Made by a program: the position numbers and the translations under genes. A DNA stretch of 15,601 bases from contig DAOVQG010000082.1 of NCBI GenBank assembly GCA_030628805.1, positions 1 through 15,601 on the forward strand. Direction: 5' to 3'. A model generated the notes under the pieces. That model did no database searches. It was not told the DNA's origin and saw nothing but the letters and a program-made list of their open reading frames with translations. Within the stretch, counting starts at the first letter, position 1; the number at the start of each line of letters is the position of its first letter. This stretch comes from JAGMDK01 sp023128695. GTDB lineage: Bacteria > Planctomycetota > Phycisphaerae > UBA1845 > Fen-1342. Positions 7,123 through 14,699 of the stretch are shown here, piece by piece.

Positions 7123-7155
7123 CCCCGGGTCAAGAGCAGCAGCTTCGGAAATCGC

Positions 7156-7446
7156 CTACAGCCGTCGCTCGATTGGGAGGATCAGGGCTTGCAGGTGACG
7201 ATGGGCATCCTTCTCCTCACGGAAGGCTTGCAGGTCGTCGAAGAGGGCGTCGATCTTGTTCTCCGGCATCTGCGCCTGGATCACCGTGACGTTGCCTGGG
7301 AAAACCTGCGTGCCAAAGTGCTTACCGTCGCGGTCCTTACCCTCGACCATGGAATACCGCGCGTATTCGGACACCTCGTGCCGATCCAGAATTTGCTCGA
7401 TAATCTCGGCGTACTCGAAATGAAAGCTCAAGTGGAGTAGTTTCAT
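7156..7446 (-). CDS. Small PII-like RND-pump-associated protein
   Basis: A 96-residue cytoplasmic protein starting MKLLHLSFHFEY. Length, lack of signal or membrane segment and alternating strand/helix character suggest a ferredoxin-like, PII-like fold. It resembles the small proteins often encoded directly after RND efflux permeases (the PG0541-type transporter-associated group). This identification is from memory of style and from context, not from an alignment. Its ATG overlaps the stop of the pump remnant (ATGA, 7443-7446), so it was translated coupled to the pump. With the pump gene now reduced to 48 codons, it is an intact orphan that has probably lost its promoter. Confidence 0.6.
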   Translation of the reverse strand: MKLLHLSFHFEYAEIIEQILDRHEVSEYARYSMVEGKDRDGKHFGTQVFPGNVTVIQAQMPENKIDALFDDLQAFREEKDAHRHLQALILPIERRL

Positions 7447-7589
7447 ACGACAGCCTCCGCGCGAACCTGCCGCCGATCGTAGTGGAAGACCCGCAGCACC
7501 CAGGCCTGGAGTTGGGCTAACAAAGTGTAGACCACGGGGATCACCAACAGAGTCAGCAGGGTCGAGGCGGCCATCCCAGCGGTAACCTC
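7443..7589 (-). pseudogene. C-terminal remnant of an RND efflux pump gene
   Basis: The minus strand reads 48 codons ending in TGA. It includes AASTLLTLLVIPVVYTLLAQ, the last membrane helix of AcrB/Mex/hydrophobe-amphiphile RND permeases, and a basic cytoplasmic tail (VFHYDRRQVRAEAVV). An RND pump normally has about 1000-1050 residues, so about 95% is missing. Upstream the frame hits a stop at 7611-7613 and RND similarity is lost at about 7590. The first ~82 codons of the matching adaptor gene lie 4.5 kb away at 12051-12296, on the same strand and in the right order, so the missing part was replaced by the restriction gene. Confidence 0.8.
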
Positions 7590-7696
7590 AGGAGCTATTC
7601 GTGGCAATGGTCAGATGACACGGTGATCGTCGAGACGTGGCCCAGAATACACGTTATGCTTGCCGCCGAAGATCGGCCTCAGCGTAGGCGCGAACC
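7590..7696. other. Left junction of the restriction-gene insertion
   Basis: About 107 bases between the truncated pump gene and the restriction gene ATG. It has no RND similarity and no convincing Shine-Dalgarno sequence. A lone TATGCT at 7655-7660 could be a -10 box, without a good -35. No inverted repeat, integrase site or obvious target duplication against the other junction near 12024-12051 was seen by eye. Confidence 0.4.
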
Positions 7697-10600
7697 ATGG
7701 CCAGACGTCGCAGCGAACCACAACAAACGCCGCTTTTTCCCTTCGGGGGATTCTTCAACTGTGATTTGTTTTCCAACCACTGGCTGGAGCACCGGTTGCC
7801 GCTCGAGCCTGAGTGGGCCGAGGTCCGCGCCGAGTCTGATGCGGCGCTGGCCCGGGCGACAGAGCTGTGGCAGCACGAACGTGGCCGAGTCAAGCAGTAC
7901 GGTAACGAAGCGAGTCTTGAGCAGGCATTCATCCAGCCGCTGTTCGAAATCCTGGGGTGGAAGCTGATCTACCAGACTCACTTGCAGCGGCGCAGGCCGG
8001 ATTACGCGCTGTTCTTGAACGACGAGTCCAAGGACGCCGCACTCGAAGCCGGCAAGAAGACCACCGAATTCTGGAACCACCCCGCGATTCTCGCCGACGC
8101 GAAGGCCTGGCACATCAGCCTCGATCGTCCGACCCGCGTGGGCAACCAGCGCGAATACCCGCCCGAGCAAATCGAGTGGTATCTGGACCGCAGCCGGCTG
8201 GACTTCGCGATCCTGACCAACGCCCGACTCTGGCGGCTGATTCCCCGGCAATTGGCCCCCGGCAAGGCCCGCTTCCAGACTTACCTGGACGTTGACATCT
8301 CGCGCCTGCTCGACGCCCGACTCGACACAAACTCCGGCCAGCGCTCATTCGACGCCGATCTAGCCACGGCTGAGGAGTTCTTCCGGTTCTACCTGTTCTT
8401 TAGCCCACGGGCGTTCGAGTCGCGTGAGAGACGCATGCCGCTGGTCGAGCGAGCTCTGCGCGGCAGCTCTGAATACGCCCTGTCTGTCGGCGAGGATCTC
8501 AAGCAGCGCGTGTTCGAGGCCCTGCGCCTCTGCATCGAGGGCTTCCTGACCTACGCGCCGAATGCCCTCGACCCCGCCCGCGATCTCGAGCTATGCCGGG
8601 AACAGAGCTTCGTGCTGCTCTACCGCCTGCTGTTCATCATGTACGCCGAGGACCGAGCCTTGCTGCCGTACCGGCGGAACCGGCTGTACACGGAGAATCG
8701 TAGCCTCGCCCGCCACCGCGACGAAATCGCCGACTCACTGGCTCGGATCGATCAGGGCCGGGAACCCGACTATACGCCAGGCCAGACGGCCATCTGGCAG
8801 GACTTGGTGTCGCTGTCCGACCTCATCGATCGTGGCCATGCCCGCTACGGCGTTCCTGCATACAACGGCGGTCTTTTCGACGCTGACCGCCACGAGTTCC
8901 TCGCTGAGAAGAAGCTCCCGGACCGGTACCTGGCCCGCGTAATCGATCAACTCGGCCGCGCCGAAGACCCGCAGCACCGCGAGCGCGGCCTGTTCCGCGT
9001 GGACTACCGCGACCTGGCGATTCAGCACCTTGGCAGCATTTACGAGGGGCTGCTCGAACTCCGGCCGCACTTCGCCACCGAGCCGATGATCGTCATCAGG
9101 GAGCGCCGCGCTACCCAAACCACCGAGCGGATCATCGGCGAATCCGAGCGCGTCTCGTCAGGCTGGGAACCGACCGGCACCCACTACGAGACCGGCGACG
9201 TCTACCTCCAGACTGACAAGGGTGAACGCCGGGCGACCGGCTCCTACTACACCCCTGACCACATTGTGTCTTACATCGTTGACAAAACGCTGGGGCCGCT
9301 CTGCCGCGGTCTTTCGCACGAGCTCAGCGCCGAGATTGCGGAAATCGAGGAAAAATGCCGACGCGCCCGCGGCAAGAACCGCGAAGCTCTCGACACCCAA
9401 CTGGAGAAGCTCCGTGAGGACTTCGACGACCGTGTGTTGCGCCTCCGCATCCTCGATCCGGCGATGGGGTCCGGGCACTTTCTCGTTCGCGCGTGTCAGT
9501 ACCTTGCGGAGGAGATCGCAACCAACCCGTGCACCGGAGACCTTGACGCCGACCAGCTCCAGGAGGACGAATCGATCCTAACTTACTGGAAGCGTCGCGT
9601 GGTCGAATCCAGCATCTTCGGCGTCGACCTGAACCCGATGGCGGTTGAGTTGGCCAAACTCGCCCTCTGGCTGGAGACGGTCTCGGCTGACGCTCCGCTG
9701 AGTTTCCTCGATCACCACCTGCGGCCCGGCAACAGCCTGATCGGCGCCCGTGTCGCCGAGCTGGGCGCTCTTCCCGGGGCGCTGGAACTCCAGCAAAACC
9801 TGTTCAAACAGCAGGTGGAACAGCAACTGCCGCTTCTGCTCGAGCCGCTCATCAAGATCCGCGAACTGCCGTCACAGACAGCTCAGCAGATCAAGGAGAA
9901 AGACAAGCTCTACCGCCGGATGTTCCAGCCGCTGTGCCGGATGTTCCGGACGGTGGCCAACCTCTGGTGCTCGACGTTCTTCGCATCAGAGCCCGGAGCG
10001 TCAGCGACGGGTCAGCCTCGACACTCGCGACGCGCCGCTGGTCCGGCCCGCTCGCTCACGCTCGCGGCTCTGACAGAAGCCGTCACGCCGGAGCAGTACC
10101 AGCAGGCCCTCAGCGCCCTCCAGCGGACCGCTGACTTCAAGAAGCTCGCGAAAGAACCGTGGCTTGCCGTAGCGGTCGGACATGTCGAGACCCGCCACGT
10201 GTTCGCCTTCCACTGGGAGCTGGAGTTCCCAGAGGTCTTCTTCGACCTGAGCCGCCAGGACGCCGACGCCAGCTTTCACCGCGGCTTCGACGCCGTCATC
10301 GGCAACCCGCCGTGGGGCCATGCAGCTTCACTGAACGTTCTTGAGCAGCTATCCCGGTTTCAGCCCGTCGCAGACGACCACGCCGAGTGCTTTATGTGCC
10401 TCGGTGTGGAGCTGCTCGCGCCAGGTGGTCGTTTCGGCATGGTCCTGCCTGATACGATCTTGAGCCCTGCGAAACACGGAATAAGGCGGCATATGCTCAC
10501 TCGGGCCCAAACGGTCAACTGCTATAACATCGGTCCGGATTGGTTCACGAGCAAAGTGCGGATGTCGGCAGTACTGTGGCTCGCGACGGGTATTCGCGAG

Positions 10601-11704
10601 CCGATAGACGACTACCTGTTCCACACATGCGTGCTGCCCATTGAGGCGCGACGAGCCTGCCAGGGCGAGCAGCTTTCACTATCGGACGCCATCGGCAATG
10701 TCGAGCGGGAGGCCAGCGCGCGAGCGTGTCGTGACGAACCGGAATGCGCTATCCCCCTCTTCGGCGATTCAAACGCAGTCGACGTGATGGAACGAACCTT
10801 CCGGGGGGCGCCAACGCTGTCGGACCTATGTGATCATGCGCGCGGTGTAGAGCTGAACAAAGCTGGCGAAGCGTTTCAATGTCCGCACTGTGGATCGTGG
10901 GATGCCCCTCCCCGGCGTGATCCGAATGGCGAGTTCCGTGAGAAGACCTGCGCGAGGTGCGGACAGGGGTATCGTATTGACAGTTCGGAGATGCCGCGCG
11001 TTCTGGTCACTGACCAGCAAGAGCGCGGAGCAGCGTGGAAGCCATATATCGACGGAGACAGTATTCGCCGGTACTCTGCCGCCACCATTCGCTACATCGA
11101 CACCTCCGCCAATGGGATCAACTATAAGCCCGCCAGTTACTACCGCTCGCCAAAGATCTTGATCCGTCAGGCTGGCATCGGCGTCAACGCCATACTCGAC
11201 GTAGCAAACGCGTACTGTCCACAGTCCGTGTACATCTACCACGTGAACGATCGGCACCGGAGCGCAGGAATAGATGAGCAGCTCGTGCTCTCGTTCCTTT
11301 GCTCCCGTTTGTTTCACCTCCAGGTCTTCATGTCGTTCGGAGAGATCGATAGCTCACGAGCATTCTCAAAACTCACCCACACAAGGCTGTCCCGCCTGCG
11401 CGTGTTGGACCCCGCAGCCCTGGCTGGCCATGTGCAGGTCGTTCAGCGCATTCGGCACGCCGTGGCGACCCTTTCCAGCCACGGTATCGCGAGCAACGAC
11501 CAGGAAGACTGGGACATCGAAGCCTGCTGGGGAGCGGTCTTCGGTCTATCGAAGGCTGATATCGAAGGCGTAATCTGTAACTTCAGCCACGTGCACGCCA
11601 ACGAGACGCTTCTGTCGCTGTTCCCCGACGGAGTTTGTGGACGAGAAAGCCACTGGGTCAGTGTATGGGAACAGGCGGCAAAGCGATGCGGCGTACCCCT
11701 GTGA
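7697..11704 (+). CDS. Single-chain Type IIG (Eco57I-like) restriction-modification enzyme
   Basis: A 1335-residue fused nuclease and N6-adenine methyltransferase. N-terminal nuclease of the type I HsdR-like PD-(D/E)XK kind: EQAF-x-QPLFE-x-LGW about 75-88, Pro101-Asp102 in RRPDYALF, Asp134-Ala-Lys136. A helical linker follows to about 500. The methyltransferase has GSYYTP about 515, motif I DPAMGSGHF (587-595), GVDLNPMAVELAKLALWL about 635-652, and the catalytic NPPW at 870-873. A TaqI-C-like target-recognition region is at about 1110-1250. A four-cysteine zinc ribbon (Cys1062, 1065, 1085, 1088) sits just before it. Residues 764-793 derive from an inserted palindromic repeat. It would cut unmethylated foreign DNA and methylate its own sites without other subunits. 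PglX of BREX was considered, but no other BREX gene is here. The ATG at 7697 lacks a clear Shine-Dalgarno. Confidence 0.88.
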   Translation: MARRRSEPQQTPLFPFGGFFNCDLFSNHWLEHRLPLEPEWAEVRAESDAALARATELWQHERGRVKQYGNEASLEQAFIQPLFEILGWKLIYQTHLQRRRPDYALFLNDESKDAALEAGKKTTEFWNHPAILADAKAWHISLDRPTRVGNQREYPPEQIEWYLDRSRLDFAILTNARLWRLIPRQLAPGKARFQTYLDVDISRLLDARLDTNSGQRSFDADLATAEEFFRFYLFFSPRAFESRERRMPLVERALRGSSEYALSVGEDLKQRVFEALRLCIEGFLTYAPNALDPARDLELCREQSFVLLYRLLFIMYAEDRALLPYRRNRLYTENRSLARHRDEIADSLARIDQGREPDYTPGQTAIWQDLVSLSDLIDRGHARYGVPAYNGGLFDADRHEFLAEKKLPDRYLARVIDQLGRAEDPQHRERGLFRVDYRDLAIQHLGSIYEGLLELRPHFATEPMIVIRERRATQTTERIIGESERVSSGWEPTGTHYETGDVYLQTDKGERRATGSYYTPDHIVSYIVDKTLGPLCRGLSHELSAEIAEIEEKCRRARGKNREALDTQLEKLREDFDDRVLRLRILDPAMGSGHFLVRACQYLAEEIATNPCTGDLDADQLQEDESILTYWKRRVVESSIFGVDLNPMAVELAKLALWLETVSADAPLSFLDHHLRPGNSLIGARVAELGALPGALELQQNLFKQQVEQQLPLLLEPLIKIRELPSQTAQQIKEKDKLYRRMFQPLCRMFRTVANLWCSTFFASEPGASATGQPRHSRRAAGPARSLTLAALTEAVTPEQYQQALSALQRTADFKKLAKEPWLAVAVGHVETRHVFAFHWELEFPEVFFDLSRQDADASFHRGFDAVIGNPPWGHAASLNVLEQLSRFQPVADDHAECFMCLGVELLAPGGRFGMVLPDTILSPAKHGIRRHMLTRAQTVNCYNIGPDWFTSKVRMSAVLWLATGIREPIDDYLFHTCVLPIEARRACQGEQLSLSDAIGNVEREASARACRDEPECAIPLFGDSNAVDVMERTFRGAPTLSDLCDHARGVELNKAGEAFQCPHCGSWDAPPRRDPNGEFREKTCARCGQGYRIDSSEMPRVLVTDQQERGAAWKPYIDGDSIRRYSAATIRYIDTSANGINYKPASYYRSPKILIRQAGIGVNAILDVANAYCPQSVYIYHVNDRHRSAGIDEQLVLSFLCSRLFHLQVFMSFGEIDSSRAFSKLTHTRLSRLRVLDPAALAGHVQVVQRIRHAVATLSSHGIASNDQEDWDIEACWGAVFGLSKADIEGVICNFSHVHANETLLSLFPDGVCGRESHWVSVWEQAAKRCGVPL
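9986..10073. repeat. REP-like palindromic element inserted in frame in the restriction gene
   Basis: An 88-base imperfect palindrome. The left arm TCAGAGCCcGgAGCGTcAGCG (9986-10006) pairs with the right arm CGCTCACGCTCGCGGCTCTGA (10053-10073), 18 of 21 positions. It adds about 30 codons (764-793; Ser-Arg-Ala-rich, with ARSLTLAALT) without breaking the frame, between motif I and the NPPW motif of the methyltransferase. The composition is unlike the flanking protein. A relative lies at 1-65. Related palindromes are common in planctomycete genomes (from memory). Confidence 0.8.
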
Positions 11705-11711
11705 CCCTGAT

Positions 11712-12023
11712 GTGGTCTGCCCTCGCGCCGCCGCCATCGCGGCGATCGACGCCGGCAGATTGGACGACGCATTCGCGGCCTTGGAGTCGGCCCTGAGCCG
11801 GCCGCCGTTTCCTTTGGCCGTCCAGGACGTGCTGGTCGAACTGGTCCGGCGGAACATCGCGATCGAGCAAGCCCGCGGCGAAATCGCCCGCACCGAGCGC
11901 TCCCACCTCGCCGACGCCGCCCAGCCCCTCCAGGACCTCATCGACCGCATCCTCTACGCCCTGGCCGGCCTCAGCCCCGGCGAAGTCACCGGCCTCGAGG
12001 ACCGCTTGTCGCGGATGCTTTGA
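11712..12023 (+). CDS. Small helical protein of unknown function after the restriction gene
   Basis: I do not recognise this gene. A GTG at 11712, eight bases after the restriction gene stop, opens 103 codons in another frame. The same frame also reads back to an ATG at 11637 inside the restriction gene. The product is Ala/Leu/Arg-rich and predicted all-helical, with an AAIDAGRLDDAFAALESAL segment like a TPR-type helix pair and a C-terminal LIDRILYALAGLSPGEVTGLE stretch. No clear Shine-Dalgarno is present, so coupling to the restriction gene is likely if it is translated. The antisense frame is also open because of the high GC content, so coding is not certain. It could be an accessory protein of the restriction enzyme or a frameshifted C-terminal extension of it. 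Confidence 0.5.
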   Translation: MVCPRAAAIAAIDAGRLDDAFAALESALSRPPFPLAVQDVLVELVRRNIAIEQARGEIARTERSHLADAAQPLQDLIDRILYALAGLSPGEVTGLEDRLSRML

Positions 12024-12050
12024 TCCACCTGGACGCCGGCTGCCATGGTC

Positions 12051-12296
12051 GCCGTCGATCTCCGGCTTGATCTCGACCGTCTCCGCCGCCTGAAGCGTGC
12101 CGATGCCACGCACCGTTTCTCGGAGCGTGTCCAGCCGAACCTCGGTGACCCGCACGGGCACGGTCTTTTCGCGCGGTCCGGTCGGATTCGTTTTTTCCTT
12201 GCTGTCGCAGGCCGACAGCCCGGCCAATAGCACCGCCGCCAGCGCTATTGCTAAGCGGGTGGACCACCTCGGTAGACGTGGATCGTGCTTCATCAT
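12051..12296 (-). pseudogene. N-terminal remnant of an RND efflux adaptor lipoprotein gene
   Basis: The first 82 codons of a periplasmic membrane-fusion protein. It has a basic N-terminus, a hydrophobic segment about 15-27, the lipobox LSAC with the lipid-carrying Cys30, then TVRGIGTLQAAETVEIKPEIDG, which matches the start of the AcrA/MexA-type barrel-lipoyl region. After Gly82 (about 12051) the similarity stops, where a family member would run on for 250-300 residues. The frame stays open to 11658 only because it lies antisense to the small ORF at 11712-12023. Its ATG overlaps the stop of the TetR gene (ATGA), so they formed one operon. Together with the pump remnant at 7443-7589 it marks the right junction of the restriction-gene insertion. 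Confidence 0.8.
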
Positions 12297-12979
12297 CGTG
12301 TTACACCTTTACCGTCGCGCGGCTTGCCGATCGCAGCGGCGCGTTTCTTCCATTCCCGGTCGGTGAGAATGCCCCTGAACACCACGTCGAGGATATCCTC
12401 GGCCTGCTGCTCGAAGGACCGGCGACGCCCCGCGAAGTGGTTGGTGAACATGGTGCCGTACAGCAAATCGCCAATGACATCCACGACGCGCTGAACGGGG
12501 ACATCGCGCATACGCCGATCCTCGACAAGACCTCGCATCAGGTCCTCCCAGCGGCCGATGTTGGCGTCGCGGTGCTCGAAATACGCCGGCTTCTTGTGGT
12601 CCTTGAACTCGGCTCGCTCCTGGATGAGCAGCTCAACACACGCGGCGTTGGCGTCGAAGAACGCCAGGTACGCCCGAACTGCTTGGACAATCCGCTCCAG
12701 CGGATCGTCTACGTCAATGACACTGGCATCGACCTGCGCCCGCAACCGGCGCACGCCCCGATCAACCGCTGCCAGGAACAGCTCGCGCTTCGTCGGGAAA
12801 TAGCGGTAAATCGTCCCCTTGCCGACCCCAAGCTCATCTGCTACCTCTTGGACGTCTGTGCCGGGGAATCCGCGCTCAGCGAATACCCTGGCCGCCACGT
12901 CGAGGATCTCCTCGCGACGTCGTGCCGTGAGCTGTTTATCCTTGGGGTGTCCTCGCCGTCTAGCAGATGTCGAGCCCAT
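12293..12979 (-). CDS. TetR/AcrR-family transcriptional regulator
   Basis: A 228-residue regulator. The N-terminal DNA-binding domain has REEILDVAARVFAERGF (22-38) and the helix-turn-helix VQEVADELGVGKGTIYRYFPTK (43-64), textbook for the family. The C-terminal part is a ligand-sensing, dimerising helical domain. The ATG at 12979 is chosen over the one at 12997 because AAGGAAGG stands directly ahead of it, while the upstream ATG has no ribosome-binding site. The stop overlaps the start of the truncated RND adaptor gene, and an MFS/EmrA-type pump operon ends 145 bases upstream on the same strand. It is therefore most likely a repressor of its own operon's RND pump, possibly of both pumps, released by a pump substrate (inference). 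Confidence 0.9.
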   Translation of the reverse strand: MGSTSARRRGHPKDKQLTARRREEILDVAARVFAERGFPGTDVQEVADELGVGKGTIYRYFPTKRELFLAAVDRGVRRLRAQVDASVIDVDDPLERIVQAVRAYLAFFDANAACVELLIQERAEFKDHKKPAYFEHRDANIGRWEDLMRGLVEDRRMRDVPVQRVVDVIGDLLYGTMFTNHFAGRRRSFEQQAEDILDVVFRGILTDREWKKRAAAIGKPRDGKGVTR

Positions 12980-13020
12980 CGTGACCTTCCTTGCCATACG
13001 CGGTTGACGGGCGCGTCCGT

Positions 13021-13055
13021 CGGCAATATACTAGCCGCCGTGGCGTGGAGGTCAA
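13021..13055 (-). promoter_or_regulatory. Promoter and possible operator of the tetR gene
   Basis: On the minus strand TTGACC (complement of 13050-13055) and TATATT (complement of 13025-13030) are separated by 19 bases, about 45 bases before the chosen start. The -10 box lies within an inverted repeat, CGGC...GCCG, over 13021-13037 (five of eight symmetric pairs), which would suit autorepression by a TetR dimer. The operator part is speculative. Confidence 0.4.
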
Positions 13056-13124
13056 GGGGACCGGTTCTCCGGGACCGCACGGGCCGGAAGCCGGGGGGCC
13101 GGAACTGCGGCAAGTGATATGGGT

Positions 13125-14699
13125 TCAGTGCAAGGCGACTTTCATGCCGGCATGCTTCTTATACTTGATGCCCAGCACCAGCACCGCGCCGACTACCGAG
13201 AAGATCGCGAGGTACACGAAGGCGCTTTGGAAACCGTACGCGGTCGCGTTGGCCTGGATGTGCATCTCCATCAGCGCGCTGGCCTTTTGTTGCGCGGTGG
13301 CGGGGTCCACGCCCGCTCGCGCGAAGTACGCCGACAGATTACCCGACAAAGTGCGCATAGCTGGACTGGCGTAGGTGAGCTTCTGGCTGAGGGCGTCAAA
13401 GAAGGCATCCGACCGTCGCTCCAGCATGGTCACGGCAATCGAAGTGCCGATGCTGCCGGCAATCAAGCGGCTCATGTTCTGGATGCTGGAGCCCATGTTG
13501 ATCTGATGCGGCTCAAGCGTGCCGAAGGCGATCATCGCGGCCGTGGGGAAGACCAGACCGGCCATCACGCCCCATACGGCAAAATCGAACGCCACCACGA
13601 ACTTATCGGTGTACAGGTCCAAGGTCGAAAAGTGGTAGGTCGCGAACACAAGGCCCACCATGCCAAAGAGCAGGACCTTCTTCGCATTCCCCCTGTCGGC
13701 GAGGATACCCCCGACAATGACCGAGACGGCCATCGCGAGCGAGCCCGGCAGCAGAACCAGCCCGGCGGTAAGCGTTGGATAGAGCCGTAGTCTCTCCATG
13801 AACAAGGGCAGGAGGAAGAACGCGCCGTACATCGTCATGCTGGATAGGACGTTTGCCACAATCGCGAGGGTGAAGGTCGGCGATCGAAAAAAACGCATCT
13901 CCGTCAACGGCTGGCGCGCTCGGAGTTCCCACAGAATGTAGGCCGGGAAGCTCAGTGCAAAGACAGCGACGAGCAAGACAATGATGTTGGAATGCCCCCA
14001 GCCCCACCCCTGGCCCTTGGCCAGGATAACGACCAGCGAGCAGACCCAAACCACCATGATCGCGAATCCCGCGCCATCCAACGGCTTGGCCGTTTCGCTC
14101 GTTGGCTTGGATCGGTGCAGCAGGAAGACGGCGAGCAGTACACCTATGCCGCCAACAGGCAGATTCACGTAGAAAATCCACCGCCAAGACAAGTGCTCGG
14201 TCAGAATGCCGCCCACGGTCGGCCCGACCGCCGGAGCGAAGCTCGCGGCCAGCCCGAAGAACCCCATGGCAAGACCCCGTTCCTTTTTAGGGAACACTTC
14301 GTAGAGGATGGTCATCACGATGGGCACGACCAGCCCCTCCCCAAAGCCCTGGATGAAACGGGCCGTGTTCATCGAGGCCGTGCTCCACGCCTGCCCACAG
14401 ACGGCGCTGGAGACGATGAAGATCGACATCCCCACGATGTACGTCTGCTTGTGCCCAATCTTCGCGCCCAGCCATGGCACGGTGGTAATCGCGATGGCGG
14501 AGGCAATCAGATAGGTGATGACGACCCACTGGATACCCAGCGGGTCGGTGTTCAGTTCGGCCAGCATCTTGGGCAGCGTGATATCGACGATCGTCGTGTC
14601 GAGCAGCGTCATGAACGTACCGATCATGACGATGACGGCCGCCACCCACTTGTACTGGATGCCGAGGACTCGGGGGTACAGCGGCTCGTCGGTGATCAT
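13125..14699 (-). CDS. DHA2-family (EmrB/QacA-type) MFS multidrug efflux pump
   Basis: A 524-residue inner-membrane protein with about 14 hydrophobic segments, usual for the 14-helix drug:H+ antiporter family. Visible are motif D1 in helix 1, LLDTTIVDITLP (32-43), the motif A-like loop GAKIGHKQTYIVG (78-90), and the antiporter motif C in APAVGPTVGGIL. Its ATG overlaps the TGA of the EmrA-like gene (ATGA at 14696-14699), showing translational coupling and a tripartite pump of the EmrAB type. It would export hydrophobic toxic compounds using the proton gradient; the substrate is unknown. The tetR gene follows 145 bases after its stop. Confidence 0.92.
   Translation of the reverse strand: MITDEPLYPRVLGIQYKWVAAVIVMIGTFMTLLDTTIVDITLPKMLAELNTDPLGIQWVVITYLIASAIAITTVPWLGAKIGHKQTYIVGMSIFIVSSAVCGQAWSTASMNTARFIQGFGEGLVVPIVMTILYEVFPKKERGLAMGFFGLAASFAPAVGPTVGGILTEHLSWRWIFYVNLPVGGIGVLLAVFLLHRSKPTSETAKPLDGAGFAIMVVWVCSLVVILAKGQGWGWGHSNIIVLLVAVFALSFPAYILWELRARQPLTEMRFFRSPTFTLAIVANVLSSMTMYGAFFLLPLFMERLRLYPTLTAGLVLLPGSLAMAVSVIVGGILADRGNAKKVLLFGMVGLVFATYHFSTLDLYTDKFVVAFDFAVWGVMAGLVFPTAAMIAFGTLEPHQINMGSSIQNMSRLIAGSIGTSIAVTMLERRSDAFFDALSQKLTYASPAMRTLSGNLSAYFARAGVDPATAQQKASALMEMHIQANATAYGFQSAFVYLAIFSVVGAVLVLGIKYKKHAGMKVALH

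Noticed and set aside
7697..11704. BREX PglX methyltransferase
   Set aside because: It has its own N-terminal PD-(D/E)XK nuclease, and no brxA, brxB, brxC, pglZ or brxL is in the window, so a Type IIG enzyme fits better.
11658..12296. A complete 212-residue efflux adaptor
   Set aside because: Only the first ~82 codons resemble an adaptor; the rest is antisense to the small plus-strand ORF and lacks the lipoyl and barrel segments.
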